Shown here: one piece after another, positions 34,890 to 46,174 of the stretch | How the letters are laid out: each line of letters begins with the position of its first letter | How positions within the stretch are numbered: position 1 is the first letter of the stretch | NCBI GenBank assembly: GCA_027924645.1 | Contig: BSBN01000254.1 | Location: 10,124,001-10,188,000, forward strand | Reading direction: 5' to 3' | Length of the DNA: 64,000 bases | Origin: Cunninghamia lanceolata | Lineage: Eukaryota > Streptophyta > Pinopsida > Cupressales > Cupressaceae | Program-made: the position numbers and the translations under genes | Notes under the pieces: generated by a model | Told to the model about the DNA's origin: nothing | What the model saw: the letters and a program-made list of their open reading frames with translations, nothing else | Databases searched by the model: none

Positions 34890-35972
34890 CTCGACACTTA
34901 ATTCTAAGTGCTTCACAGCACTGAAAAAGGGTCTTCGACCCCTTTTAGGGACCAAGCCCTTGCTTAAGGGAGTGGCTCCCTCAAGGGTCTGCTAACCCTT
35001 CTTAGAAAGCGCAGACCACTAAGGGACCGCCAACCCCTTCGTTGAGGTGTGGGGATGGCTTCAGCTCCCCCACTATATTTTTAAAAAGAAAAAAAAAATT
35101 GTTTCGGTCTGCTAAAAAAATACAACACCCCTGTACATTCACCGCTCTCTACCTCAGCGCCCTGCACCTTAGCCTTTGTGCCCTGGCAGACTCAGTGATA
35201 TTTGGCCTCTCTGCTAAATGTAGTACCCCTACTAAACTAGGTATATATCTGGCAGGACCATCATATCTGGTAGAATTGTTGGCACTTTCTTAAAATTAGC
35301 AATAGCTATTTTTAGTTAGAGGTTTGACTATTTTGGCAGAGTTCTAAATTTAATTGGTGACTTCTAAAATTGGTGAACTACCAAATCTGGAGGCATTTTT
35401 AGCGAAGGTTACTTTTTTTCTCACAAACCCCCTTTTGATGGAGTTTTGATTTTTAAAGATCAACTTCTGAGGCGTTGTTTAGGCTCATTTTGGCTCCGTT
35501 TCCTGAGCTTCTTTTCTTTATTTTGGCTATTTTCCATGCTCTACATGGTAGTACAAATGATTCTTGATTTGGTTGCATGGATTTTTCTAGAAATTGTAGA
35601 TTCTTACAGGTTACTCTACTCAGTTCCTCTTTTTGGAACTTTGGAGGGTCGTAACTTTAACATACGACCTCGTATCGAGGTGATTCTTTTTTTGAAAGTT
35701 CATGATTTTTCAAACAGATTGTAGTGGTTTTGTTAGTGTACATGGCTCAGTACCAGTATTGTATTTTATGCATACACCCAATTTGTGATGGTTTTGTAAT
35801 GCATTGAGATCAAGACCACTAAGTATTTCTTTCTAGTGGTAGTTGTAAACGCACTAATTATAAAGTGCCAAATCATATCTGCTTGGGGGGTTCTTTGATT
35901 GAGTGAAAAAAGGGGGGTTGTCTTATGTGTGTTCTCTTCCTTTTCGACATTTCTTTTATGTGTTTCTTCATC
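34257..35972 (+). other. E4 long untranslated leader with (AT)n and GC-rich block
   Basis: 1.7 kb between primer site and gag, long for a copia element. It contains an uninterrupted AT dinucleotide run at 34818-34884 (about 33 units) followed at 34890-35075 by a GC-richer block with short inverted words (for example GGGTCTTCGACCC, GGGAGTGGCTCCC). This block may be a separate insert, but no ends were found. Confidence 0.5.
34818..34884. repeat. (AT)n microsatellite
   Basis: About 33 perfect AT units. The IYIYIY frames on both strands over it are artefacts of the repeat. Confidence 0.95.
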
Positions 35973-36960
35973 ATGGATCAAACAACAATACCTATCTTAA
36001 CTCCTTACAACTACTTTGAGTGGAAATCACACATGACAATCTACTTAAGGAAAGATGGATTACATAGGTTAACAATGGGACTTAAAACTGAACCTGCTAA
36101 AGATGAAGATAAGCCTAAGTGGTTTAACAAATGTGATGAGGCCTATGGAGCATTGTGTTTGTCTATTTCTTTTGATATGCTATTTCACATTAAGTCTTTG
36201 AATATACCAAATGACATCTGGACAAATATAGAAACAATATTTGGCACACAAGACATAATGAGGGGTCACATGTTGGAAAATGAACTAATTAGTTTAAGTC
36301 TAGGCAATTTCAACACAATTCAAGACTTTTTCACAAAATTGAAATCATTAAGGCTATAGTTAAAATAACGAGGAATTGAAATGAAAGATGAATGACTAAT
36401 TCTTAATATACTCCCTAAGCTAAGTTCAAAATATTCTGTATTTGTTTAGATACCTTCTATGCTACTAAGGGTGCATTTGATACTCAATTCACCATGCCAT
36501 CATTAGATAAATTTACTATCTCTCACTCAGCAACAAGATAAGTTGATCTAAATGGGCACTCTTAAGTCCTCTAAGTCACATGCCCTGGAAGCCAACCAAG
36601 TCACAAAAGAACAAAAATGACACAGTAGTAACAACAAGAATAAGTATAAGAAACAAAAGAATAGCAAGGAGAAGAAGGATCAGATACCAGTTGCTCCAAA
36701 AGAAAATAATGAGACCCAATCTTCTAAGGGTGACAAGCCTATGAAAGAGAAGGTCCAATGTGCCTATTGTAAAATACTTGGTCATGATGAACATAAGTGT
36801 TTGAAGAAACAAATTGATCACTTGACACACAATCTTGAGAAGAATAATATTAGTGTTCATGAGTCTATCAAATAGAGTTCTAATGAGGGGTCTAACAAGG
36901 CAAAATAAAACAATAATGGGAAAGGAAAGGGAAAGGCCCTTGTAGTAGTTGCTTCTTCAC
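35973..36960 (+). pseudogene. E4 gag with CCHC zinc knuckle
   Basis: The start is the ATG at 35973 (MDQTTIPILTPYNYFEWKSH), chosen because YFEWK is the usual gag N-terminal pattern; an upstream in-frame ATG exists at 35925. The UBN2-type core (KWFNKCDEAYGALCLSIS, DIWTNIETIFGTQDI) is open to 36358. Further stops follow, then a basic region and a perfect knuckle CAYCKILGHDEHKC at 36759-36800. The family forms the virus-like particle. Stops at 36357 and after make it defective. Confidence 0.8.
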
Positions 36961-37367
36961 CATCCACTTGGGTTCTTGATTCAGGTGCTTTGCATCACAT
37001 TGATTCATCTAAGGAAGAACTTGTACCTTTGGAGCCGTGTACTATGCCTTCTATTTTGATGGGTGATGACACTCCTATTGATGTGTGTGGGAGAGGGTCT
37101 ATTGATGTGGGGAATGGCACATTCCATGATGTTCTTTGTGTAACCTCATTATCATCTAATCTCCTATCAATATATAATATCACTCACACAGGTTTAGGCA
37201 AGAAGGTTGAATTCACTCTTGATTCAATGGAGATTCATGAGTTGCATAGTGGTCCCACAGTTACAATTGGAAGAGAAGATCATCAATCATGTATCTATTT
37301 ATTTTCTCACTTTGTTCTTGATCCTCCATTTGTTTTTCTCACTCATTCTGATGATGTGAGTAGATAA
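36961..37367 (+). pseudogene. E4 protease domain
   Basis: TWVLDSGALHHI keeps the catalytic DSG at 36978-36986, followed by VCGRGSIDVGNGTFHDVLCV, the copia protease body. The frame is open from 36990 to 37367 and then stops. In the family it cleaves the Gag-Pol polyprotein. The active-site triad is intact, unlike in E1, E5 and E6. Confidence 0.75.
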
Positions 37368-38479
37368 TGGCATGAGTGTTTGGTCATCTTAACTACCGTT
37401 ACTTGCAACAGCTAAACCAACAGAGCATGGTCACAGGATTGCCTTCAGTTCAGTTTTCAGGTGGTGTTTGCCAAGGTTGCATTCTTGGAAAGAATCATAA
37501 GGAAAAATTTGACAAAGGTAAGATATGGAGAGCTTAATAGATACTAGAGTTAGTTCATAGTGATTTGGTTAGTCCATTTCAACATCCTTCTTTCAACAGG
37601 GCTAGATATGTCCTAACATTCATTGATGACTTTTCTCGCTATACTTGGGTGTACTTTCTCAAATAGAAGTCTGAGGTATTTGATCATTTTTGGGAGTTCA
37701 AAACTTTTGTAGAGAAGCAATCCGGGAAAGCCATCAAAGTTTTGTGCACTAATAATGGTGCTAAGGATGTCAACCATCATTTTGAGCAGTTTTACACTTG
37801 AGAGGGGATTGATTTGTAGCATTTAGTTCCATACAATCCTAAGTAGAATGGTCTTGCAGAATGGAAGAATAGGTCCTTGAAGGAAATGGAAAACTGCATG
37901 ATTCACTCTAGATCTCTTGTACCATAGTATTGGGTAGAGGCCATTGCCTGTTCTTGTTATATCCAGAACCGTGTTCCTCACAAATCCTTGAAAGGGGTCA
38001 CCCCATTTGAAGCTTGGAGCGGTCAAAAAACATTAGTTAAGCACTTTCAAGTTTTTGGTTGTCCTTCATGGGCCCACATTCCTACAGAGAAGCACAAGGC
38101 CTTAGATCTGCAGAGTAGACCATGCATATTTGTAGGCTATCTTGATGGTGTGAAGGGTTATCAGTTACTCTACCCTACTACACATTCATTGTTCATTGAG
38201 AGGAGTGTTCAATTTGAGGAGGCCTCTTTGAGCTCACTTTATATCACTTCTCCACCTCTTTCTACTTTGACATTGGAGTCACTTGACAGATCTTCTGATG
38301 AGTTAGATTCACCTAAGCAGTCTTCCACCTCCACTATCGATGCTGAGAGCGATTTAGAGGATTCACCTCCTTCCTCTCCTTGTCATCATTTAGAGGATGA
38401 TGCTTCTCCTCCACATTCTCCCACTTCTAGTCCACTTTGGACTAGACAACAATTGGGTTGGGGATCCATTAGACACTAG
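37368..38479 (+). pseudogene. E4 integrase
   Basis: The pre-integrase zinc region lies near 37380-37520 (GCILGKNHKEKFDKG). The core follows ([25 protein letters not shown]), with the second catalytic Asp changed (CTNNGAKD in place of TDNG) and the Glu region present as NGLAEWKNRSLKEM. The C-terminal part 37988-38479 is open: GVTPFEAWSGQK, HFQVFGCPSWAHIP, CIFVGYLDGVKGY, then a Ser/Pro-rich linker. Several stops occur between 37370 and 37960. Confidence 0.8.
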
Positions 38480-39245
38480 GTAGACTCATTCACAATTCCA
38501 GGATGCTCCACATGTCTTCATTGCTACTACCTCTAATCCATAGTCTTTTCACGAGGCTTTTGGTATTCCTGAGTGGGACACAACTATGCAGGAGGAGTAT
38601 AGTTCCTTGATGAGGAACCACATATGGGATCTTGTCCCTCTTTGTAAGAGAAGAAAAATTATTTGATGTAAGTTGATCTATTAGACAAAATTTTCAGCAG
38701 ATGGGTCAGTTGACAAGCATAAGGCTCGCCTAGTTGCTAAAGGACTCTCCTAGGTTCCTGGGATTGACTACTATGAGACTTTTGCACCAATTTCCAGAAT
38801 GAACTCCATCTAACTTGTTCTTTCCATTGCTGTAGCCAACCGTTGGGAAGTACACCAGATGGATGTGAAGAGTGCTTTTCTTCACGGTGACCTTTAGGAG
38901 GAGGTCTACATGGAGTAGCCATAGGGGTTCATTCAGGACTCTTCACTTGTGTGTCATCTTCAGAAGTCTCTCTATTGCCTCAAACAAGCTCCTCGGGCTT
39001 GGTATGCCAAGATGGACTCTTTCCTTTTCATTGTTGGGTTCACTTGGTGCCATTCTAATCCTAATGTCTACATTTTGCAGCAGGATGATTCACTCCTATT
39101 TTTGGTTCTACATGTTAATGACTTGTTGATCATAGGGAGTTCTTCATCTGCCATTGGGGCTATCAATATTGTCCTTCATGATAGGTTCTTGATGACTGGC
39201 TTGGGCTTGTTGTATTACTTTCTCGAGATTGAGATCTTCTAGTTT
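38480..39245 (+). pseudogene. E4 reverse transcriptase
   Basis: KHKARLVAKGLS, stop, VPGIDYYETFAP, VHQMDVKSAFLHGDL, stop, then QKSLYCLKQAPRAWY. The catalytic YVDD is HVND (VLHVNDLLIIG near 39108), so one essential Asp is lost. Stops at CAG/TGG-type codons occur, for example after GDL and in EEVYME. The order fits copia. Confidence 0.85.
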
Positions 39246-40020
39246 GCTTCTGGTATCACCATCACACAGTCTAAGTATGCTCTAGATTTTCTCTTCAGGT
39301 TTCACATGTTTGACTGTAAGCCTACTGTAACTCCGTTCCTGTTTGGAGTGAAACTTGAGGTTCAATGTTCTTCACCATTTTTTGATAGCACTTTGCATTG
39401 ATAGCTTATTGGGAGTCTCATTTATCTGACTCATATGATACCTGACATTTCATATGCTATAGGCATGGCCTCTCAATTCATGCAGGAGCCCCATGAACTA
39501 CATTAGAAAGAAGCCAAGCAGATACTTCACTACATTTAGGGTACTCACAATTTTGGGATTCACTATGCAGTGGGAATTGATCTTGACTTGGTGGGCTACA
39601 TAGATTCAAATTGGGCAGGTGATTCTCAAGATTGTAAGTCTACTTTAGGTTACATATTCTCACTTGGTTCAGGTCCTGTTTGTTGGTTGAGCAAGAAGCA
39701 ATCTACTATGTCTCTATCTTCTACTGAGGCTGAGTATCGAGGCTTTGAATGCCACCACTAAGGCCATCTAGCTTCAGAATCTTCTCACCGAGTTTGGTAT
39801 CCAAATCAGAAGGTCATTAGTCATATTTTGTGACAACTAGAGTGCCATCAAGATCTCATAGAATCTGGTCCATCATCAGTGGACCAAACACATAGAAGTC
39901 CACATGCATTACATTTGAGAAAGATGGCCACATCATCAACCTTAGCTATTGTTTGACTTCTGAGAAGATTTCTGATATCTTCACCAAACCCTTCACTGAG
40001 AAAAAGTTCCTTCATTTGTG
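39246..40020 (+). pseudogene. E4 RNase H
   Basis: GYIDSNWAGDSQDCKSTLGY, CWLSKKQSTMSLSSTEAEYR (39577-39750) is the RNase H core; both the Asp of IDSNW and the Glu of TEAEY are present. The frame is lost after 39761, and the remainder to 40020 is shifted and holds stops. Confidence 0.8.
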
Positions 40021-40251
40021 AGCTTTGTTTGGCTTGCAGGAAGTTTCATCTTCTAGGGGGCTTCTTCCTCTCACTCGGAGTCCTAACTCTCTACTTTGGG
40101 GGGTCTCTTCTCTCTCTATTGGGGGGGACTATTCTCTTTTTTGGGGGGGCTTCTTCTATTTGGGGAATAATTTTATGTACATGTGTACCTCATTAGGTTT
40201 GATTTGTCAGGACCCATCTTTTCATCAACCTAAGCTATGCTTAAGGGAGGG
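40021..40251 (+). other. E4 3' untranslated part and polypurine tract
   Basis: G-run-rich stretch with repeated GGGGG(G)CTTCTTC words (40055-40155) and the polypurine tract CTTAAGGGAGGGT at 40239-40251 ahead of the LTR. Confidence 0.6.
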
Positions 40252-40708
40252 TTTTAGTGTGGGTTTTTATTTCCTAGCTGGGTTATTTATTTTCCCTTTA
40301 TTCCTAGGTTTTTCCTAAACATCTTATTAATCTTGCTTAAGTTAATAAAGCATGTTAAATTAGGTAAGAGCATTATGAGGTGTCACCTTCCTACATGTGA
40401 GCATCCATTAGCTATCTGGGGAAGATACTTTGCTATCTTTAGTCTGATAGATGGTTTCTCCTCATTGGTCGGTGTTGCCACCTCCTCCCTCTTCCCGATC
40501 TATATAAACATGCTACTTGGCTTGTATTTTGTATCAATATTTTGATTTTGCATCATCTTAATGTTATTTTGCTTCTAGCATTTGCATTAATCTCTTGGAG
40601 ACTAACTCTATGCTACTATTTTTGATTTCATATCATTTGCATTCATAGTTTAGATATCTATTCTTCTGCACTAGTCTTCTAGGTTAATCATCTTTTCAGA
40701 TTCTAATA
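40252..40708 (+). repeat. E4 3' LTR
   Basis: Pairs with the 5' LTR. Its terminal TG is TT and its terminal CA is TA, so both ends have mutated since insertion. TATA box at 40501-40508. Confidence 0.9.
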
Positions 40709-40713
40709 CAAAT

Positions 40714-41640
40714 TACTAGGACTAGGGTGCCCAAGCGCTAGTGTCCTGGAAATTTGGGATTGAAAAATTATATTTTATAATCAGCCTTATGACTTAACTA
40801 ATGCATCTTGTCTACCTCTATTCTATTGGGCCCTCAGAAAGTAATTGGGTCTTAAACACTCATAATGTCTCCTCACTCCAGAATCTCTCTCTAAGGTTTT
40901 TGAATGCTAAATACTCTCTATGATATTGCTCTATCTATAAGATCTCTATTTTTGTATGTTACTATTGTAGGTATTCAAGGAAGTCTTCTTCCTTCATCAA
41001 ACACCTTATGGATGATCCATATTGCGACATACATCCACCTAGGGTTTTATGCTCATGGTAACTCTTATCATTCTATTTGATTACAATACTTTGTTATATG
41101 TTTTGCCTTTGCCTACCTAGGGCATGTAATTTCTATCACACTTATCTCTATTGCTGTGGAAGTGGAAACACTTACATGAGTTTTGGTTGAGGAAGGTCTC
41201 TATACAACACAACATTTTTACCTTTTTGGTGTGTACAAGTCTCATCGAGAGTTTCAGACATCTGACAAATGTTTGAGAGATGGAAACAACACATACAGAC
41301 ACATCATGAATTTCTCTACCCTAAAACCCTATGACCTGGGCACTGAGGTGCCCATGTCCTCTATATCTAACTCCTATTTTGAACAATGATCATTGATAGC
41401 TTTTCTCCTTCCAGGTTTCATTTTCTCAGTTTTTTGTTCTATCTGGTCTGTAACTTTTATTTTTTCATATTTCATAATTAAAACCCTAGGTCTAGCTCAC
41501 TAACCTCAATCTTTTCAATAACAACAAAAGGGAAGAGTCCCCACCAAGCCTAACAAGGCTCTTCCTAAGCGACAACAACCTTGTCTTGAGCTGTTGGTGG
41601 CTTGTGTCCTAATGTTAGATGTGATAAGAGGGTTTTTAAC
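40714..41640 (+). repeat. Copy Y, final part
   Basis: Continues the order of copy X: GGGTGCCCAAGCGCTAG (40727), CCTAGGGCATG then GTGGAAACAC (41115-41175), GTGTACAAGTCTCATC (41222), AAAACCCTAGG (41481). The end is not defined. Confidence 0.45.
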
Positions 41641-42794
41641 CTAGTTAATTCATAATTCAGTAGGCATCTCTTTTCCATCTTAATAATCATTACCCTTCAA
41701 AAACTTATTTGTCTTTTGAAACATTGAAGCCTAGCATTATTGATATGATGATCCCTATTTTAATGTGTTGGATGCTAACAATTTATCCTCATGATTATTC
41801 AAATGTGAGGACATACCTTTAAACCATGTGAAGATACTTAGGTGCATATTGTTATTTATAATTGGAACTAATCTCCCAAGAAGAATGATTTGAAATCCAT
41901 GATCATCAAATTGGTGTTTTATTTTACCACATAAAGAATGAAAGTGAATGACATAATTATTTATTAGCTGAGTGATTTGTTGAATGCATCTAGTAAGATC
42001 ACTCACCATTATCTTCAACCCCATGTTTATATGAAACTATTGTAAGAAGATTGTAGCAAGGTCATCAAATCATTTGATATTTCTCTAAGGTAATGAATAA
42101 AATCATTAAATTGCATAGTCCTTTGGGGTTTGAGGAAAAAATATAGCTAATATCTTATAGAAAAATCAATTGATGTAGCTACAAATGATTGTATGTGGAT
42201 AACTGGATCTCCTTTTCCAATGTATACTTCAAATCTAAGAGCCATGAATTACACATGTAGTGGATAAGTAATAGCCTCAAAAGATAAAGTCATGTGATGT
42301 AAAGGATTGCAATCATCACAATCCTTCTTATTATATCTTACTTCCTTCTTTAAGAAACTTTCCACTTATTATAATAGAGTATATAGTGTAGAGGTAGAGA
42401 CAATGGTGGTATTAGTTGTGAGGACTCTAATAAATTTCATTATTTTCATGGCTTGTGGGTCATTGGTTAGGGTCTAGCATTTAAAAATTTGAAAAAACTT
42501 GTCCCTAAGGCATTTAAACCCTAAACCCTAGAGTCTTATTCAAGCGTCGAAGGTGCCTTTTATTATAATTTTAAGTTGACCTCCTATTTGCCATACAGAT
42601 CCTTTGAGTCATAACTTGTGTCTAGGAGTGTCATCCTTTACTGGCTCCATCCATTTGAGTCATCTTTTACTACCCACGTTATAATATTTTATCCTTGAGC
42701 CTTAGCTTTAAATCAAACCCCTTTTAAGAGTCACGACCCCTTTTCACCTAGTAGAGTCAATGTTGTTTTTAAAAGATATGATCCTTTATGGCTT
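41641..42794. other. no gene seen
   Basis: Moderately AT-rich sequence without motif-bearing frames or LTR ends. Two telomere-like words CCTAAACCCTA near 42518 are isolated. Confidence 0.45.
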
Positions 42795-43210
42795 CCGGCA
42801 GGTAGTAGAAGCCTCCACATGGAGGCCTAGAGCTCATTTGAAGAAGAGCAGAAGCAATTTCCTTCCCGCAGTGCACCCTCCTTCCACATGTCCCGACTTG
42901 TTCTCCATTTGGAATGGTTCTAGTTTATGAAGTATGCAACACGTAGAAGCCTCCACGTGGTAGATTGACACTCATTATAGGAAAAGAGGAAGTAAAATCC
43001 TTCCCACGGTGCGCTAGCCTGCCATGCATCTCATTTGGTTGAGGCATAAGAACCAACGGAAGCTGCCAAGTGGAAACTTGGAGAAGACTCTCAACATGGA
43101 GAATGTGAGACCCTCCCCATGTAGCAGAAGCTACTAAGTGTCAACTTGGCATAGATTCAAAACAAAGTTAAAGAAAAGACTTTCCTAGCTTGTGCAATGG
43201 TGCCACATGG
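42795..43210. repeat. degenerate tandem repeat, GAAGC-CC-A(C/A)GTGG units
   Basis: Four imperfect units of about 80-150 bases, each opening with (TA)GAAGC(C/T).CCA(C/A)(G/A)TGG and most closing with a CCTTCCC(G/A)C(A/G)GTGC-like word: near 42797, 42947, 43058 and 43121. The sequence downstream has a TATA-like TTATAAAAATG at 43984, so this may be the U3 of a long LTR; no LTR partner or ends were found. Confidence 0.5.
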
Positions 43211-46174
43211 TGAAATGAAAGGTCTCCAAGGATTGAAAGGAAAAAGGTGAAGCGAAAGGGCGCTACCTAGTGTGGCAGTCCATATAATGTTTCAAATGAT
43301 TTGGCAAAATTTTGTAGAGGATCCACTCGTTGCTGGGACTCTGTCCCTTCATGGAAGGCATTTAAGGTCTTCATCAACATTGTGAAAAGGTGAAAGTATG
43401 TTTAGATGAAGGCAGGAAAGTGGGAAGTCAAAGTTTTTGGTCTTTTTCCTGTCTCTGTAGTTGCTTGGACTTCCATGATCACCCAAGCATGATCAAATAT
43501 TCTCAAAAAGGGGTTGTTATATCTACAAAGACAATATTTCCCATGCCTCTAGGGATTTCAAGAAAACTATTAATGAAATGAAACTAAATCAAGTAACGAT
43601 ATTGGCCCCTATTTTGGAGGCTAACTGATTTGAACTGGTGTGTACAATTGCATGGGCAGTTACACCTGTATGTTGTTATGATCAAAATTCTCAAATGACA
43701 CTGAAATGCAACAAGTGTATGCAAATGTGAATTTCAGTTAGCACAAGGGTTGCACTCATGCTTGTGTCATCATCATGAGGTAGTGTACTAACAGGGCATG
43801 TAGTTGTAACTCCTAGGCATGGATGACGTTAGTTTTGAGAGAATGAGCATCTTATTTGATTTCTGTTACAACAACTTGTTTTCTCTCAAGTATGTTTTGT
43901 CCCATTGTGCTTCAAAGATGCCTTAGGCATACTCTATTCTAACAAGAAGTTGTTCGTGGCCTGAGGCTTGTTGCTTCTTTGGGTTATAAAAATGATTTCA
44001 GGGCCACTCAAAAAGTTGTTGCTTGGAGAATTTTGTGGAGAGACGTAGAGAATAAAAGTTTTTTCTTTTTCTTAGGTTTTCTGGATTTGAGTTGCATGTT
44101 CCTATAAGGTTGTTTGATAGTAGTAGCATCTATTGAATACAATATGGTAAGTTTTTGAAGCTTATTTTCACCTGATGTATGGTTTATACAAGTATGAAAT
44201 GAAAGAATCAAAGATTATTCACTTTTGTCTCCAAAAAATTTCTTATGGATGTATCTTTATAATCTAGGCTCTTGTTCAAAGAATAAGTTAAAGTTCCTTG
44301 ATGAGATGATAAACTTGTGCAAATGTATAAAAGGTTATTGTAAGTATAATTGGTTAAGAAACCTAAGTATAATGTTGTAAGGCAATGTTATAGAGCCCTT
44401 TGATGTTTAGGTTAAATGTTGTCAATAAATTTTTGGTTACATTTGGTTTTGACTCCATATCCTTAGGTTAAGGCACTTGTCTATTGCTCCTATGTGTTGT
44501 CTTTAGCTCCATGAATTAGACTAACCCAAATACTTTTGAATCTTCAAATTAGTTGCAAGTGTTTGTTAAATTGATGTTTTACCTTGTTCTATGGTTTGAG
44601 AAAGGTTAGGAGATTGAATGATTTAAGCCTGGTCTTCATATTTTCATAATCCTCAAGAAAATCTACATAGAACATAATATGCTTTTCATATTATTTGTAA
44701 TAAATTGGCATAGGAGGTTATAAAATACTGTCAAGGGATCACCCTCCCAGGTTTTGCAGAGCCTAAAGTGCAGAGGGAAATTTATTTTAACTTTCACATA
44801 TGTGTTGGCCAGCCCCTCATGATAGCTAAACATTGAAAGTGGCTAAATTATAGATTATTTCATGAGATAAGGTTGGGAATTAAAAACAACCAACAAGTTA
44901 TATGTGAAATAATGGAGGAAGTGTAGTGGGTTGTGAGGTGAGAGGTGAAGTCATAGTCATGATGCAATGGGTTACTTTATGTGAAGCATTATTCATGGGG
45001 TGAGGTGGAAAAATAATATGAGTAATAGGTTGGAAAGGAGAAATAGTGTGAGATGTATGATGTAGGGTATAAAACAAGTGAGCATGTGAGTAGAAGGGTG
45101 TGGCATATAGGGGGCATGCTATATGGATTAGAGATGTTACTAGAAGTCATGAACAGAGGAGTGTAACTGTTGACGATTGTTTTTACACATTCATAACAAA
45201 AGTTAAAAGTCACAAAATGAACCTAAATTGTCTTGAAAGATATGGAGAAATCACTTAAGAGTTCTTAATCCCAAGTTTCTGTATGGTCAGGTCTTGACCT
45301 TGTGGACAATTCAATAGGTTAATGTGAAACTATAATATGTAAGGGGCCTTACTTGATCTAAGGTGATTTATGACTCACTGGACTCGAATTATGCAAGTTA
45401 TTACAAATATTAACAAATTATCCATTTCTTTGCATAAATTTATTACTGTATCACAAAGATTTGTATGATTTATAATGAAGCAAGCTTTTCTTAAATTGAT
45501 ATGAAAATTGTCAAATATTAACACAATTGTTCATGTTTCCTTCAAATGTAAGACAATTTCCTTTAAATCTCTGTGTTTAAGCTAATTATTTCAAATGTTT
45601 GGGGAAAAGTTAGAGAAATTCAAATTGATTATCATTCTACTACATGATCTAAATGCTCTATTATTCACGTTGTAAGAAATACATCATTTGATCAAATCAA
45701 CAGACTAAATCTCTAAATGTGAAGCCCTGAGTATTTTCATGAGCACACATTCAAGATTGCAAGCTTTTAAAGAGGTAATATTTCAAATACAAGTAAGAGC
45801 TAGAAAACACTATGAAAATAGATGCAAAATTCTAGATTTATTTGTATTTAAAATACACAGTCATATATGGTTTACAATGTATGAATGACTTTTTGCTTCA
45901 TTAATCAACTCAATAGAAAACTTACAAACATCTTATAGATACAATAAGGAAGCTAGATGTTCCATGCATTCCTTAGTGCAGACACAGGCGACCTCCTCCT
46001 CTAAACTAAAATACTTCTAAATCAAACTGTTCAAACAAATTACAATTGCAAGCTATCCTTCAAAATCCCTGTGTAACTAATGTACAAGTAGCAAAGCTTC
46101 TTATATAGAATTTGAAGCTTCCTACTGCTATGGCTACAAGACATAATCTACGGTCAAGATCTATCTATTATTGA
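43211..46174. other. no gene seen
   Basis: No frame with a recognisable domain. It lies downstream of the long minus-strand frame ending at 46175. I looked for LTR ends or a polypurine tract that would bound that frame and found none. Confidence 0.45.

Larger units (their letters stand above)
33779..40713 (+). mobile_element. E4: full-length but dead Ty1/copia element
   Basis: LTRs 33784-34244 and 40252-40708, perfect 5-bp target duplication CAAAT (33779-33783 and 40709-40713), primer site at 34245, polypurine tract at 40240-40251. The interior runs gag, zinc knuckle, protease, integrase, reverse transcriptase, RNase H in copia order. It belongs to a different lineage from E1/E5 (other gag, LTR without the hairpin motif). 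Many in-frame stops and a changed YVDD motif mean it is inactive. Confidence 0.93.

Noticed and set aside
34674..34995. Opposed frames with long Ile-Tyr runs
   Set aside because: They are read through the (AT)n microsatellite and have no protein-like flanks.
42518..42535. Telomere-like CCTAAACCCTA
   Set aside because: Only two units, within ordinary sequence; no interstitial telomere array.
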